Shown here piece by piece: positions 25,775 through 33,927 of a DNA stretch of 64,000 nt (within the stretch, counting starts at the first letter, position 1; the number at the start of each line of letters is the position of its first letter). The notes under the pieces are model-generated. The model saw only the letters and a list, made by a program, of their open reading frames with translations, made no database searches and had not been told where the DNA came from. The DNA is from Flavobacterium sp. (lineage in GTDB: Bacteria > Bacteroidota > Bacteroidia > Flavobacteriales > Flavobacteriaceae), in assembly GCF_004295795.1 (NCBI RefSeq), contig NZ_SEBR01000008.1, positions 1-64,000 of the forward strand. The letters run 5' to 3'. A program made the position numbers and the translations under genes.

Positions 25775-26728
25775 ATGAAAAAATACGAAAATACAGGTAG
25801 CAAAGACACGCGTTCCGGTTTTGGAGCGGGTCTTACCGAACTCGGGCAGACCAACGAGAATGTCGTGGCGCTTTGTGCCGACCTTATCGGATCGCTCAAA
25901 ATGGACGATTTCAAGAAGAACCATCCGGAGCGCTTTTTCCAGATCGGAATCGCCGAGGCGAATATGATCGGGATTGCCGCAGGACTTACCATTGGCGGAA
26001 AAATTCCTTTTACGGGAACGTTCGCGAACTTTTCTACCGGACGCGTTTATGACCAGATTCGCCAATCGGTTGCCTATTCCGACAAAAACGTCAAGATCTG
26101 CGCGTCTCACGCCGGACTCACCTTGGGCGAAGACGGTGCGACACACCAGATTCTGGAAGACATCGGACTCATGAAAATGCTTCCGGGAATGACCGTGATC
26201 AACACTTGCGACTACAACCAGACGAAAGCCGCGACAATTGCGATCGCCGAACACCACGGGCCGGTTTACCTGCGCTTCGGACGTCCGGTCGTGCCTAACT
26301 TTACACCGGCCGACGAAAAATTCGAGATCGGGAAAGCCGTGCTTTTGAACGAAGGTTCAGATGTGACGATCGTCGCCACAGGCCATTTGGTCTGGGAAGC
26401 GCTTTTGGCCGCCGAGACTTTGGAAGCCACCGGGATTTCGGCCGAAGTGATCAACATCCACACCATCAAGCCACTTGACGAGGAAGCAATCCTCAAATCG
26501 TTGAAAAAGACAGGTTGCATCGTGACCGCCGAAGAACACAATATTTTGGGCGGACTCGGCGAAAGCGTTTCGAGAGTTCTCGCGCTTAATAATCCGGCGC
26601 CTCAGGAATTCGTTGCCGTTTTCGACAGTTTCGGAGAATCGGGCACACCTGAGCAACTCATGGAAAAATACAAGCTCAACGCCAAAGCGATTGTAGCTGC
26701 GGCAGAGAAAGTAATTTCGAGAAAGTAA
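25775..26728 (+). CDS. tkt: Transketolase, C-terminal (pyrimidine-binding) subunit
   Basis: 317 residues equal to the second half of a full-length transketolase. GSKDTRSGFGAGLTELGQ opens the pyrimidine domain; HPERFFQIGIAEANMIGIAAG contains the catalytic glutamate that activates thiamine; GLTLGEDGATHQILEDIGLM and the C-terminal EEHNILGGLGESVSRVL follow. It must pair with the product of 24693-25544. Followed by a clear terminator. Confidence 0.95.
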   Translation: MKKYENTGSKDTRSGFGAGLTELGQTNENVVALCADLIGSLKMDDFKKNHPERFFQIGIAEANMIGIAAGLTIGGKIPFTGTFANFSTGRVYDQIRQSVAYSDKNVKICASHAGLTLGEDGATHQILEDIGLMKMLPGMTVINTCDYNQTKAATIAIAEHHGPVYLRFGRPVVPNFTPADEKFEIGKAVLLNEGSDVTIVATGHLVWEALLAAETLEATGISAEVINIHTIKPLDEEAILKSLKKTGCIVTAEEHNILGGLGESVSRVLALNNPAPQEFVAVFDSFGESGTPEQLMEKYKLNAKAIVAAAEKVISRK

Positions 26729-26750
26729 TTTCCGAATATATATCCAAAAA

Positions 26751-26777
26751 AAATCCCGTTCGGCCTGAACGGGATTT
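26751..26777. terminator. Terminator after transketolase
   Basis: AAATCCCGTTC (26751-26761) and GAACGGGATTT (26767-26777) around a 5-base loop with A and T runs on both sides; serves the convergent FKBP gene too. Confidence 0.9.
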
Positions 26778-26799
26778 TTTGTTTCTATACATCTTTTAC

Positions 26800-27843
26800 T
26801 TACGGCGCTTGCGAGCAAGACGGGTCGTAAATAAGCCTGAGTCTATCGATGGTCGTGACGTCGCCGCTACAACTTGGAGCCGTATCGAACGTGTATTTCG
26901 CTCCGTCCGGATTGTTCTGGTCAACCAAAAGTTCCACATTGGTCAACACGCGATCGCCGTCGTCGTCCTGGTCGAGGTAATTTGGAGCGCCGTCGTTGTC
27001 GATGTCGTCCGGGCGCGCGCCTACTCCATTTCCGTCGGCATCCAACATAATGTACATGTAACCGTCGTGATCGAGATCCTCGAGATAATTCGGAATGCCG
27101 TCGTTATCTGTATCCAAACGCGTCACGTTGTAAAGCTTGAAGGTAAAGATAAGTGGCGAGTAGGCCGGAATGTTCGTCGAGCCTGAATTGTAGTAACCCA
27201 AAGCCGAAGGAAGGAACATTACGCCGGCACCGAAATCAGTGTACAAAGTTGGCGAACCGTCAACCTGTGTGGCGTCTCCCGACTTGAATTGCGGGAAAAT
27301 CTCGCTCCAACCGCGAATCGTCTCGCCAAGGTTCAAATCGCCTTGCGGAAAAGGATTCGTTTCGAACTCGAATGTTTTGAGGCTGTCGACCGCATTCCCT
27401 TGCGCATCTTCTGTGGCAAGGTGAAACATGTATCTACCGGAGTAAGCCGCCAAAACTGCATCGGCGTTACACGGACTTGGACGCGTGCCCAAAGCACCGC
27501 CGCCTTCTCTCAATTTGAGGTAGTAGACTTTGTATTCGACATCTTCGTCAGCCGTCCTGTAAGTCTTGACCATTCGCGTCTGAAGGTTCGGACTTGCCCA
27601 GATCGCGTCAGGACTTCCTTCGGCTACCGTGTCGAAAGTCACGTCCTGGTCATCGTGATAGCCGGGATGATTTACAACTTCGTAGCTGTGCGTCTTGAGG
27701 AACGTCTCAATGTCGGCTAAATCTGTAGCGTATTGAGTTGCGTAATCCCTAGGTTTTGAAGCCCCGATGTCGTCGTCGTTTTTACACTGGACGAGCACAA
27801 GCGCAAGCACGAGCAAAGAAGTTAAAATAATGCTCTTTTTCAT
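26800..27843 (-). CDS. FKBP-type peptidyl-prolyl isomerase lipoprotein
   Basis: 347 residues from the ATG at 27843, with a lipobox ending LVLVQC. An FKBP-like region spans about 90-245 (VKTYRTADEDVEYKVYYLKLREGGG, ETIRGWSEIFPQFKSGD, PSALGYYNSGSTNIPAYSPLIFTFKLYNV). A calcium-binding, thrombospondin-3-like tail follows with DTDNDGIPNYLEDLDHDG and DIDNDGAPNYLDQDDDGD. It probably catalyses proline isomerisation during folding of envelope proteins. Flavobacteria typically carry such gliding-type FKBP lipoproteins. It is divergent from the S4-domain gene with a short shared promoter region. Confidence 0.85.
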   Translation of the reverse strand: MKKSIILTSLLVLALVLVQCKNDDDIGASKPRDYATQYATDLADIETFLKTHSYEVVNHPGYHDDQDVTFDTVAEGSPDAIWASPNLQTRMVKTYRTADEDVEYKVYYLKLREGGGALGTRPSPCNADAVLAAYSGRYMFHLATEDAQGNAVDSLKTFEFETNPFPQGDLNLGETIRGWSEIFPQFKSGDATQVDGSPTLYTDFGAGVMFLPSALGYYNSGSTNIPAYSPLIFTFKLYNVTRLDTDNDGIPNYLEDLDHDGYMYIMLDADGNGVGARPDDIDNDGAPNYLDQDDDGDRVLTNVELLVDQNNPDGAKYTFDTAPSCSGDVTTIDRLRLIYDPSCSQAP

Positions 27844-27921
27844 ATTTGCAAGGTTTTTTAAAGCCCGCAAGATACAATATTGATTTATTTTTGTGAGTAC
27901 TTTAACGACGTTTTTAGAATT

Positions 27922-28314
27922 ATGAGAATCGACAAATTCCTTTGGTGCGTGCGCTATTACAAGACCCGCAACATGGTAACCGAAGCCGCCAAGAAGAACC
28001 ATATCACCGTCAACGGAAACGTGGCCAAACCGTCAAAGGAAGTTTTTCCGGGCGACAAGATCACTTTCCGCAAAGACCAGATCACGCATATCGTTTCTGT
28101 TCTCGATTTGCCGCAAAGCCGCGTCGGTGCGAAACTCGTCGACATTTACAGGAAAGACGAGACGCCGGCCGAATCATTTGCGCACATGGAAATGATCAGG
28201 TTGTCGAAAGAACACTACCGAAAGAATGGCGAAGGCCGTCCGACGAAGAAAGACAGACGCGACATTGACGGTTATACGGGTGATTTTGACGAAGCCGATG
28301 AATCGGATTCCTGA
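27922..28314 (+). CDS. S4-domain RNA-binding protein, HslR/RqcP-like
   Basis: 130 residues from the ATG at 27922. The N-terminal S4 motif MRIDKFLWCVRYYKTRNMVTEA...ITVNGNVAKPSKEVFPGDKI is full length; the C-terminus is a charged tail (KKDRRDID...). Relatives bind the large ribosomal subunit with peptidyl-tRNA in heat-shock or ribosome quality control. It is the first of two co-directional genes with the phosphoribosyltransferase 39 bases downstream. Confidence 0.85.
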   Translation: MRIDKFLWCVRYYKTRNMVTEAAKKNHITVNGNVAKPSKEVFPGDKITFRKDQITHIVSVLDLPQSRVGAKLVDIYRKDETPAESFAHMEMIRLSKEHYRKNGEGRPTKKDRRDIDGYTGDFDEADESDS

Positions 28315-28353
28315 TTTAAATGCTTAAATTGCGGCTGAAAAACAACGTCGGAA

Positions 28354-28851
28354 ATGGCCAAGAACGTCATCCTCAACCACGAGGAAATCGAGCACAAGAT
28401 CAAGCGGATCGCCTATCAGATTTACGAGACTTTTAGTGAAGCGGACGAAATCGTGATTGCGGGAATCGCCCCTAACGGTTTCGTGTTTGCCGAAAAACTC
28501 GCGGCCCAACTCTCGAAAGTCTCCGATTTGCAACCGCTTTTGTGCGAGGTAAAAGTCGACAAGAAAAATCCGGGTTCACCGATAAAAACTTCCTTGAAAG
28601 CCGAAGATTATCGCGACAAAGGATTGGTTCTGGTCGACGACGTGCTCAATTCGGGCACGACCTTGATCTATGCCGTGAGACACTTTCTCGACGTGCCGCT
28701 CACGAAATTTAAGACTGCCGTTCTCGTGGACCGAAACCACAAAAAATATCCGGTAAAGGCCGATTTCAAAGGGATTTCGCTTTCCACCGGACTGATGGAA
28801 CACGTGAAGGTTGTTTTTAAGGAGAACGCCAATTCAGCTTACTTAAGCTAG
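28354..28851 (+). CDS. Phosphoribosyltransferase-family protein
   Basis: 165 residues with the PRPP-binding loop VLVDDVLNSGTT at about 92-103 and the flexible-loop region before it. It resembles the PyrR/hypoxanthine-type fold in length. It could salvage a base or act as a pyrimidine-type regulator; substrate is not predictable. The end overlaps the convergent shikimate kinase gene by nine bases. Confidence 0.85.
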   Translation: MAKNVILNHEEIEHKIKRIAYQIYETFSEADEIVIAGIAPNGFVFAEKLAAQLSKVSDLQPLLCEVKVDKKNPGSPIKTSLKAEDYRDKGLVLVDDVLNSGTTLIYAVRHFLDVPLTKFKTAVLVDRNHKKYPVKADFKGISLSTGLMEHVKVVFKENANSAYLS

Positions 28852-29361
28852 TTTTTCGAGGATTTCAGATGCGACCTCATCGGCCGACTTTCCATCGACT
28901 GAAATAACTTTATTGGCCTGATTGTAGTAGTAATTCCTGTCGAACAGGTGTTTGGCGATGTGCTCTTTCATTTCTTCTTCGGACTTTTCCGCGAGCAACG
29001 GACGCCCGTGTTTTTCATGGATAAGCCGATCGTATAAAGTATCGATCGAAGCCTTGAGGAAAAACGATTGGACGTTGTTGCCTTTTAGCAGCAAATGGTT
29101 GTTCGCGTAGGCCGGAGTTCCGCCTCCGAGTGCCAAAACAAAGCTTTCTTTTCCCGACATCATCTCCATATAAACCTCATGCTCAAGCCTGCGGAAATAG
29201 ATCTCTCCTTTTTTGGAAAAGATTTCCGAAACCGACAAACCTGCCTTTTTTTCGACCAGATCGTCAAGGTCAAAACTAGGCAAATCGATTTTCGCGGACA
29301 AAATATGGCCAACGGTCGACTTTCCGCAACCCATGTAACCGCACAACACTACTTTTTTCAT
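28843..29361 (-). CDS. aroK: Shikimate kinase
   Basis: 172 residues from the ATG at 29361, placing the Walker A motif GYMGCGKST at residues 8-16, as usual. Further signatures are FDLDDLVEKKAG with the shikimate-binding Asp, YFRRLEHEV, LALGGGTPAY and the lid region with RPLL. It phosphorylates shikimate in aromatic amino acid synthesis. The longer start at 29388 adds residues not seen in the family. Confidence 0.92.
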   Translation of the reverse strand: MKKVVLCGYMGCGKSTVGHILSAKIDLPSFDLDDLVEKKAGLSVSEIFSKKGEIYFRRLEHEVYMEMMSGKESFVLALGGGTPAYANNHLLLKGNNVQSFFLKASIDTLYDRLIHEKHGRPLLAEKSEEEMKEHIAKHLFDRNYYYNQANKVISVDGKSADEVASEILEKLA

Positions 29362-29431
29362 TCGGCAAATCCCTAATAAATAACGCATTAACGTTGCGCT
29401 TCAAAAAAACGTAAATTTAAAGTAAAATCAG

Positions 29432-29463
29432 TTTGAAAATTTAAAATTAAGACTGTATATTTG
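29432..29463 (+). promoter_or_regulatory. Promoter of tRNA cluster
   Basis: TTTG at 29432-29435, a 20-base spacer and TATATTTG at 29456-29463, 24 bases ahead of the first tRNA. Confidence 0.8.
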
Positions 29464-29487
29464 CACCCGCATTGAAGAAATGTTAAC

Positions 29488-29560
29488 GACTCGATAGCTC
29501 AGTTGGTAGAGCACAACACTTTTAATGTTGGGGTCCTGGGTTCGAGCCCCAGTCGGGTCA
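29488..29560 (+). tRNA. tRNA-Lys (UUU)
   Basis: 73 bases forming a complete cloverleaf. The acceptor stem GACTCGA pairs with TCGGGTC. The anticodon loop CTTTTAA between CAACA and TGTTG gives anticodon UUU. The T-arm is GGGGTCCTGGGTTCGAGCCCC-like. The CCA end is not encoded. Confidence 0.97.
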
Positions 29561-29591
29561 CAATGACCTAAAAAACATTTCTTCAGGCAAT

Positions 29592-29664
29592 GACTCGATA
29601 GCTCAGTTGGTAGAGCACAACACTTTTAATGTTGGGGTCCTGGGTTCGAGCCCCAGTCGGGTCA
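29592..29664 (+). tRNA. tRNA-Lys (UUU), second copy
   Basis: Identical over its length to the copy at 29488, 31 bases downstream. A tandem duplication, with the same uncoded CCA. Confidence 0.97.
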
Positions 29665-29702
29665 CAAAGTCGAGCGTTCATCGTTTGACTTTTTTTGTTG
29701 AA

Positions 29703-29785
29703 GGCCTCGTGGAGAAACTGGTAGACTTGCCATCTTGAGGGGGTGGTGCTCACAAGGCGTATGGGTTCGAATCCCATCGAGGTCA
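29703..29785 (+). tRNA. tRNA-Leu (GAG)
   Basis: 83 bases with a long variable arm. The acceptor stem GGCCTCG pairs with CGAGGTC, and the anticodon stem CCATC with GGTGG around loop TTGAGGG, giving anticodon GAG for CUU/CUC leucine codons. The discriminator is A; CCA is not encoded. Confidence 0.93.
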
Positions 29786-29790
29786 CGGAT

Positions 29791-29855
29791 GCGTAAAGCG
29801 CAAATAAAAAAATGCCCAAGCTTGCTTGAGGCATTTTTTTATTTGCGCTTTACGC
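29791..29855 (+). terminator. Long perfect hairpin after tRNA cluster
   Basis: A 26-base arm at 29791-29816 and its exact reverse complement at 29830-29855 enclose a 13-base loop that itself contains CAAGCTTG. The stem includes a seven-T tract, so it likely ends the tRNA transcript. Smaller palindromes follow (TCAAAACGGAGTTTTGA, then CCGCGAAGCGG near 29880). The rest of 29857-30128 shows no gene. Confidence 0.75.
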
Positions 29856-30128
29856 TCAAAACGGAGTTTTGAGGGATGCCGCGAAGCGGAATCCCATCCG
29901 GTGAACTCGAGGTACACGCCAGGGCGAGGATTTTCTTGCAAAACGAAACCTTTGTACGGCTACACTCAGATAGCCGCTTAAAACACTTCATTTGTCACCA
30001 AGTAAGCTTTATCTATTAGGATACCTACACGATACACACCAGAAGCCCTATTGAGCGCATGCATAACCAACGCCCAACAAGATTGCCGCAGGCGATCTTT
30101 TCCCTATTTTAGAAAAAAATCCGACCGT

Positions 30129-30428
30129 ATGACTAAAATTGAGATAAGCGAGGCGTTCGAGTCAACGATTTCCAATTTAGAAGCGTCCATTACGGTACTT
30201 AACAACAAGAAAATTCGCGCGACTCTTGATGAGCTCCATATCTTTCCTGGCCAAGAATTGTTTGCCATAATATTGGACTGGAAATTAATTTTAATAACCG
30301 CCCTCAATAGACAAATGTGTATCCAAATGAACAGCTATTGCGCCTACATCCGCAATTTAAAGTTTGTAGTAGACGATTCCAAGCAGTTATTTAGCGTTTT
30401 GCAAGGAAAAAAAAGAAAACGTTTCTAG
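30129..30428 (+). CDS. Hypothetical protein
   Basis: 99 residues from the ATG at 30129, the first methionine with sensible composition. No motif recognised; moderately hydrophobic middle (LFAIILDWKLILITALNRQ) and a basic C-terminus (GKKRKRF). It stands alone behind the tRNA cluster in an AT-rich stretch with no codirectional neighbour, so it may be an acquired or decaying gene. 30429-30623 shows no gene. Confidence 0.4.
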   Translation: MTKIEISEAFESTISNLEASITVLNNKKIRATLDELHIFPGQELFAIILDWKLILITALNRQMCIQMNSYCAYIRNLKFVVDDSKQLFSVLQGKKRKRF

Positions 30429-30623
30429 AAAGATAGGTAAGTCAGAACTTACGATAATGGCTCTCCAGGTAATCGTGGAACAAATTTACCGAAACGAAGC
30501 AATCAGCTACGGAACAACCTAAACATGTTTAGTGATCGAAATGGAAAAATTTCTTCTAAGCGGTTACCTTAAGTAAAAAGAATTTTCTTTGCATCACAAA
30601 AGAAAGTAGCGCTGAAACGGTAA

Positions 30624-30950
30624 TTAGCCCGCAGCCTGAAAACGAGTCTCTTTTGTATTTTTGCCTAAGCCGATAAAATATTCTGAGACGTTCACACCAT
30701 TTGCATATACATCGCATTCGATTACATCATTCGCGAGTTTTCGAGGATTCAGCAATGAAATATTTTTATCTACCAAAGCTGTGGTCAATGTTTTCTTGGC
30801 AAATTCTCGGGCAACCTGTAAAGGCACTTCTGATTTTTCGAGATCATACCCTCTAACCACCACCTTTTCTCCTTCATTTCCGTCCCACTTCCAGTTGGGT
30901 GAAACCGAAATTTCTCTTTCGTTGATTATGTTGATCAATTTAAATTTCAT
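30624..30950 (-). CDS. Hypothetical protein, weakly SNase-like
   Basis: 108 residues. The pattern VVVRGYDLEK ... REFAKKTLTTALVDKNISLLNPRK ... IECDVYANGVNVSEYFIGLGK resembles the core of staphylococcal-nuclease-like (OB-fold) proteins, though the usual catalytic arginine and acidic residues are not evident. A catalytically dead or binding role is therefore more likely than a nuclease. It follows the membrane protein gene by 11 bases, suggesting one operon and perhaps partnership. Confidence 0.5.
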   Translation of the reverse strand: MKFKLINIINEREISVSPNWKWDGNEGEKVVVRGYDLEKSEVPLQVAREFAKKTLTTALVDKNISLLNPRKLANDVIECDVYANGVNVSEYFIGLGKNTKETRFQAAG

Positions 30951-30961
30951 GGCTGATCTCT

Positions 30962-31516
30962 TTATGTGCTTACCCTAGTCTCATTCGCTTTTTTCTGCTC
31001 TTCGAATTTAAAATCCACCACCAAGCAAAGAATACTGTACAGCCTGAAAAGTGCTTTTCCTGCCAACAGAAAACTAAATCCTATTAGCAAGGTACAACAA
31101 AAACCGACAGGGTCGAAAACTTTCAAGTCAATGTCGAAGTGTATTGCGAAATCTGGGCGAACAAAATTGCCTACAATAATAAGTACGAGCGCTCCCAGAA
31201 GCGAACCGAAAATATCAGGAACTTGCTTCTTTAATGAAAGTAAATCCAGCTGTTCATTCAAACGATCTATCTCTTCTCGTAATTTTCGGGAAATTTCCGT
31301 AAGGCCGTTTTCGATTTGATAAGTTTGCGCACTTAAATCGGAATACATCTCTTCTATATCTTTTAAAGTATTGGATTTCTCTGCTAAGTTGGCTTTCAGA
31401 ATGTCCAGTTTCGGAATCATTACCGGAAACAACAATGTTACCGAAGGTGCGATGAACCCGAACGTTGCAACCAGAATTTTCGCGTAGATATCGAGTGCGT
31501 ACTGTAATGGTGTCAT
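30962..31516 (-). CDS. Membrane protein with central coiled coil
   Basis: 184 residues from the ATG at 31516 (MTPLQYALD). One hydrophobic segment near the N-terminus (ILVATFGFIAPSVTLLFPVMI), then about 60 residues of heptad-like helix (LKANLAEKSNTLKDIEEMYSD to LNEQLDLLSL). Two further membrane segments follow (SLLGALVLIIVGNFV; GFCCTLLIGFSFLLAG). A longer start at 31564 is possible. Function unknown; it forms a pair with the downstream SNase-like gene. Confidence 0.55.
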   Translation of the reverse strand: MTPLQYALDIYAKILVATFGFIAPSVTLLFPVMIPKLDILKANLAEKSNTLKDIEEMYSDLSAQTYQIENGLTEISRKLREEIDRLNEQLDLLSLKKQVPDIFGSLLGALVLIIVGNFVRPDFAIHFDIDLKVFDPVGFCCTLLIGFSFLLAGKALFRLYSILCLVVDFKFEEQKKANETRVST

Positions 31517-31584
31517 TTTAACGTGTTTTTTTCGTACTAAATTGGCAACGCTCTTAGCCGCCAACAGCTATTGTAATCGATAAT

Positions 31585-32244
31585 TCAAATCTCCTCCAAC
31601 CCAACCAAATCATTCCGCAAAGCATAAAGCACAACTCCGATAAAGTTCTTTGCACCGGTTTTTTCCATAATTTTCTTGCGATGGGTTTCTACCGTGCGGA
31701 CGTTGATGAATAACTTTGATGCAATTTCTAGACTGTTATATTCCTTACAGGCCAGCCTGATTACTTCTACTTCTCTTCTTGTTAGGGAAACATCTCCTGA
31801 CTCATTCGCCTTTTTTGATTTTTTCTCCCACAACAAAGCTTCGCGGATTACCGGGCCAAGTTCCCTGCCGAAATAAAAATCTTTTTCCTTAATGCTGAAT
31901 ATCGCGTCCTGTAGTTGATCAGGGTTCGAGTCTTTCGAGAAATAGCCGTGCGCGCCTATCTGCATGACCTGGAATACTGCTTCTTTTGAGGTAAGGCGGG
32001 AAACGACGAGAATCTTTACATCAGGGTATTTTTCGCGAATGATCTTGCTCGCCGCAAAACCGTCCATTTCGGGCATTTCAAGGTCGGTGATCAGGATGTC
32101 TACCGGAATCTCCTGCATCAGCTGTAAAAGGGAATGGCCATTCTCGGCTTCCAGGACGACCTCGATTCCCTCCAGACTTCCCAACAAACTTGCCATACCT
32201 TTTCGGAAAAGGCGGTGGTCATCGGCTATCGCAATTCTCGTCAT
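31585..32244 (-). CDS. NarL/FixJ-type response regulator
   Basis: 219 residues. The receiver domain has the phosphoacceptor D54 in LITDLEMPEMDG and acidic pair D8-D9. The C-terminal LuxR-type helix-turn-helix runs from SLTRREVEVIRLACKEYNSLEIASKL to TVETHRKKIMEKTGA. Its start overlaps the stop of the kinase gene by four bases, so it is the output of that kinase. Targets are unknown. It is the last gene of the four-gene cluster that begins at 33927. Confidence 0.9.
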   Translation of the reverse strand: MTRIAIADDHRLFRKGMASLLGSLEGIEVVLEAENGHSLLQLMQEIPVDILITDLEMPEMDGFAASKIIREKYPDVKILVVSRLTSKEAVFQVMQIGAHGYFSKDSNPDQLQDAIFSIKEKDFYFGRELGPVIREALLWEKKSKKANESGDVSLTRREVEVIRLACKEYNSLEIASKLFINVRTVETHRKKIMEKTGAKNFIGVVLYALRNDLVGLEEI

Positions 32245-32993
32245 GGCGTGATTTTTAAGGTTATAATGAAACGGTTACCCACTTGCGTTTTTTCCTGAAC
32301 CATAACGGCTCCAAGTGTCTCAAGCCTCGACTTTATATTCTTAAGCCCCATTCCGCCAGATTCCCGATAGGCAAGCTCGAAATCGTATGCAGGACCGTCG
32401 TCATTGAGTTCAAGACAAAAAACGCCTGCTTCGTGAGAGAGGTTTATATTGCATTTCTGCACCAAGCCGTGCTTGATCATATTCGTGGAAAATTCTTGTA
32501 TTATGCGATATAGGGAATAGCTTGTCGTGATGTCAAGCTTGATGTCTTTGGTTGCCTTTATGGTAAAATTTACACCGGATTCCCCTGATATCTTTTCCAG
32601 GTAAGCGCCAATCGTGTGCAGGAAACCATGGCTTGAAAGCAGCGGTGGGACAAGGTTTTGCGAGATCAGGCGGGTGTTTTCAATAGCTGCCAGTATGGCT
32701 TCCTCGACATCCATAATTATATCATGTTCCCCTGGATTTTTTTTGAGCCGGAATAGCTGCATACGTACGGCGCTCAAGTCGCCCTGGAGTCCGTCGTGCA
32801 GATCACGGGCTATCCTTTGCCTTTCTTTCAACTCGCTTGCGAACGCCGTCTCCAACAGCAGCGCGGCCTCCCTCTTCTGCACTTTAAAGAAATGTCGCTG
32901 ATAGCTCAATATCACGACGACAAGCGCCAAAATAAATGCGAGCATTGCGCAGGTGCCGAGCCAAAAAATAATATTTATGTCCTGTCTCTCCAT
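32241..32993 (-). CDS. Sensor histidine kinase, HisKA_3 type
   Basis: 250 residues. A single membrane helix at about 9-31 is followed by a short linker with no sensor domain. The dimerisation/phosphoacceptor helix has H66 in RQRIARDLHDGLQGD, and the ATPase domain has SLYRIIQEFSTNMIKHG (N box) and NDDG...GMGLKNIKSRLE (G boxes). Lacking a sensor of its own, it probably gets its signal from the membrane protein encoded immediately upstream, whose gene overlaps it by 19 bases. Confidence 0.88.
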   Translation of the reverse strand: MERQDINIIFWLGTCAMLAFILALVVVILSYQRHFFKVQKREAALLLETAFASELKERQRIARDLHDGLQGDLSAVRMQLFRLKKNPGEHDIIMDVEEAILAAIENTRLISQNLVPPLLSSHGFLHTIGAYLEKISGESGVNFTIKATKDIKLDITTSYSLYRIIQEFSTNMIKHGLVQKCNINLSHEAGVFCLELNDDGPAYDFELAYRESGGMGLKNIKSRLETLGAVMVQEKTQVGNRFIITLKITP

Positions 32994-33607
32994 ACGGCTA
33001 CGCTAAAAACAATTCTCGAAATAAAACTGAACAATATGTTGAGCCACCACAATTCAATGAATGCATCGTGATTTTGATCGTATATCAACCCACTGAACAA
33101 AAACAGGAAAAGGGTACCGGCCAGGTAAACCAATATGGCTCCGACGTAAAGAAACACATAATCCTTCACAAGATAGCCATAGGCCAGTTCTTTCATCGAC
33201 CTCACAAACCAAGCCGTGGCCAAAACCACCGTCGCCACGAAGGTAACGGCAGAAAGGTACCCGTCGAGTACCAATTCGTTGTTTTCACGCCTTTGGAAAT
33301 GTAGCAACAAAAAGAAAACGACATAGGCCAACGCAACACCGCACCACAACTTCCAAGATCGCAACAGCCGACAAAAGAAATAAGAGATTGTAAGGAATTC
33401 CAGCAGCAAGTAACTCGAAAACCACAGGTTTACGTTGTAAAGCAACCACAACGAAAACACGAATTCGTATGCCGAAGCAACGGAAAGCAGTATGATGTAA
33501 GGGAAAACAAAACGTGTTTCAAGGCTTACCCGTCTCTTCCCAAACACAAAGATCGCCATTGGCAGAAATCCCAGCGCGAGAGTGAAATAGGTAAACCATT
33601 GAAACAT
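32975..33607 (-). CDS. Multi-pass membrane protein in a two-component cluster
   Basis: 210 residues from the ATG at 33607 (MFQWFTYFTLALG), which puts it six bases after the upstream stop; the longer start at 33643 would overlap that gene. Six or seven hydrophobic helices with aromatic-rich loops, no enzyme motif. Overlap with the kinase gene and the kinase's lack of a sensor domain suggest that it is the signal input. I know similar arrangements in flavobacteria only as uncharacterised clusters. Confidence 0.65.
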   Translation of the reverse strand: MFQWFTYFTLALGFLPMAIFVFGKRRVSLETRFVFPYIILLSVASAYEFVFSLWLLYNVNLWFSSYLLLEFLTISYFFCRLLRSWKLWCGVALAYVVFFLLLHFQRRENNELVLDGYLSAVTFVATVVLATAWFVRSMKELAYGYLVKDYVFLYVGAILVYLAGTLFLFLFSGLIYDQNHDAFIELWWLNILFSFISRIVFSVAVWRDRT

Positions 33608-33612
33608 GATTC

Positions 33613-33927
33613 TTACTGATTTAGCGCGCCACTCGAAGGGCAATAGGGCGGACAGGTAATGAGTCTTTCGATGATAACACCTTCACTCATATCCTGTTGC
33701 TGGGCATTTACGCCTACGAGCACCTGGTTCATCTTGGACTCTGCGGTATTGTAGCCGTTGTAAATCCTAATGCCAATACAATTTGGTTGGCGCAGGATAA
33801 GGTCGACCTTGGACGCCCCCACGAAAAAGGCAGTCACCTCATTTGGGTAGCGCACCTTGAACGCATCAATGTAAGTTTTCGCTTCCTGCTTGGTAATGAC
33901 CGTACCTGAATTTTGGTCTGGTATCAT
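33613..33927 (-). CDS. Small protein with C-terminal CPPYCP motif
   Basis: 104 residues from the ATG at 33927. Conserved-looking core ITKQEAKTYIDAFKVRYPNE...ILRQPNCIGIRIYNG, ending with LITCPPYCPSSG. It has no signal peptide. CPPYCP-ending small proteins recur next to membrane/kinase pairs in flavobacteria as far as I recall. The cysteines could bind metal or form a disulfide switch. It is the first gene of the signalling cluster and may be its ligand or modulator (inferred). Confidence 0.5.
   Translation of the reverse strand: MIPDQNSGTVITKQEAKTYIDAFKVRYPNEVTAFFVGASKVDLILRQPNCIGIRIYNGYNTAESKMNQVLVGVNAQQQDMSEGVIIERLITCPPYCPSSGALNQ

Noticed and set aside
24693..26728. Transketolase disrupted by a frameshift
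   Set aside because: Both halves have normal starts and ends, and split transketolases are usual in Bacteroidota.
29583..29834. 83-codon open frame across the tRNA cluster
   Set aside because: It overlaps a tRNA-Lys, the tRNA-Leu and the terminator stem; it is antisense to RNA genes and not a protein.
29880..29915. Possible attachment site: GAATCCCATC and CGAGGT resemble the tRNA-Leu 3' end
   Set aside because: The match is split by eight bases and no integrase is seen in the window.
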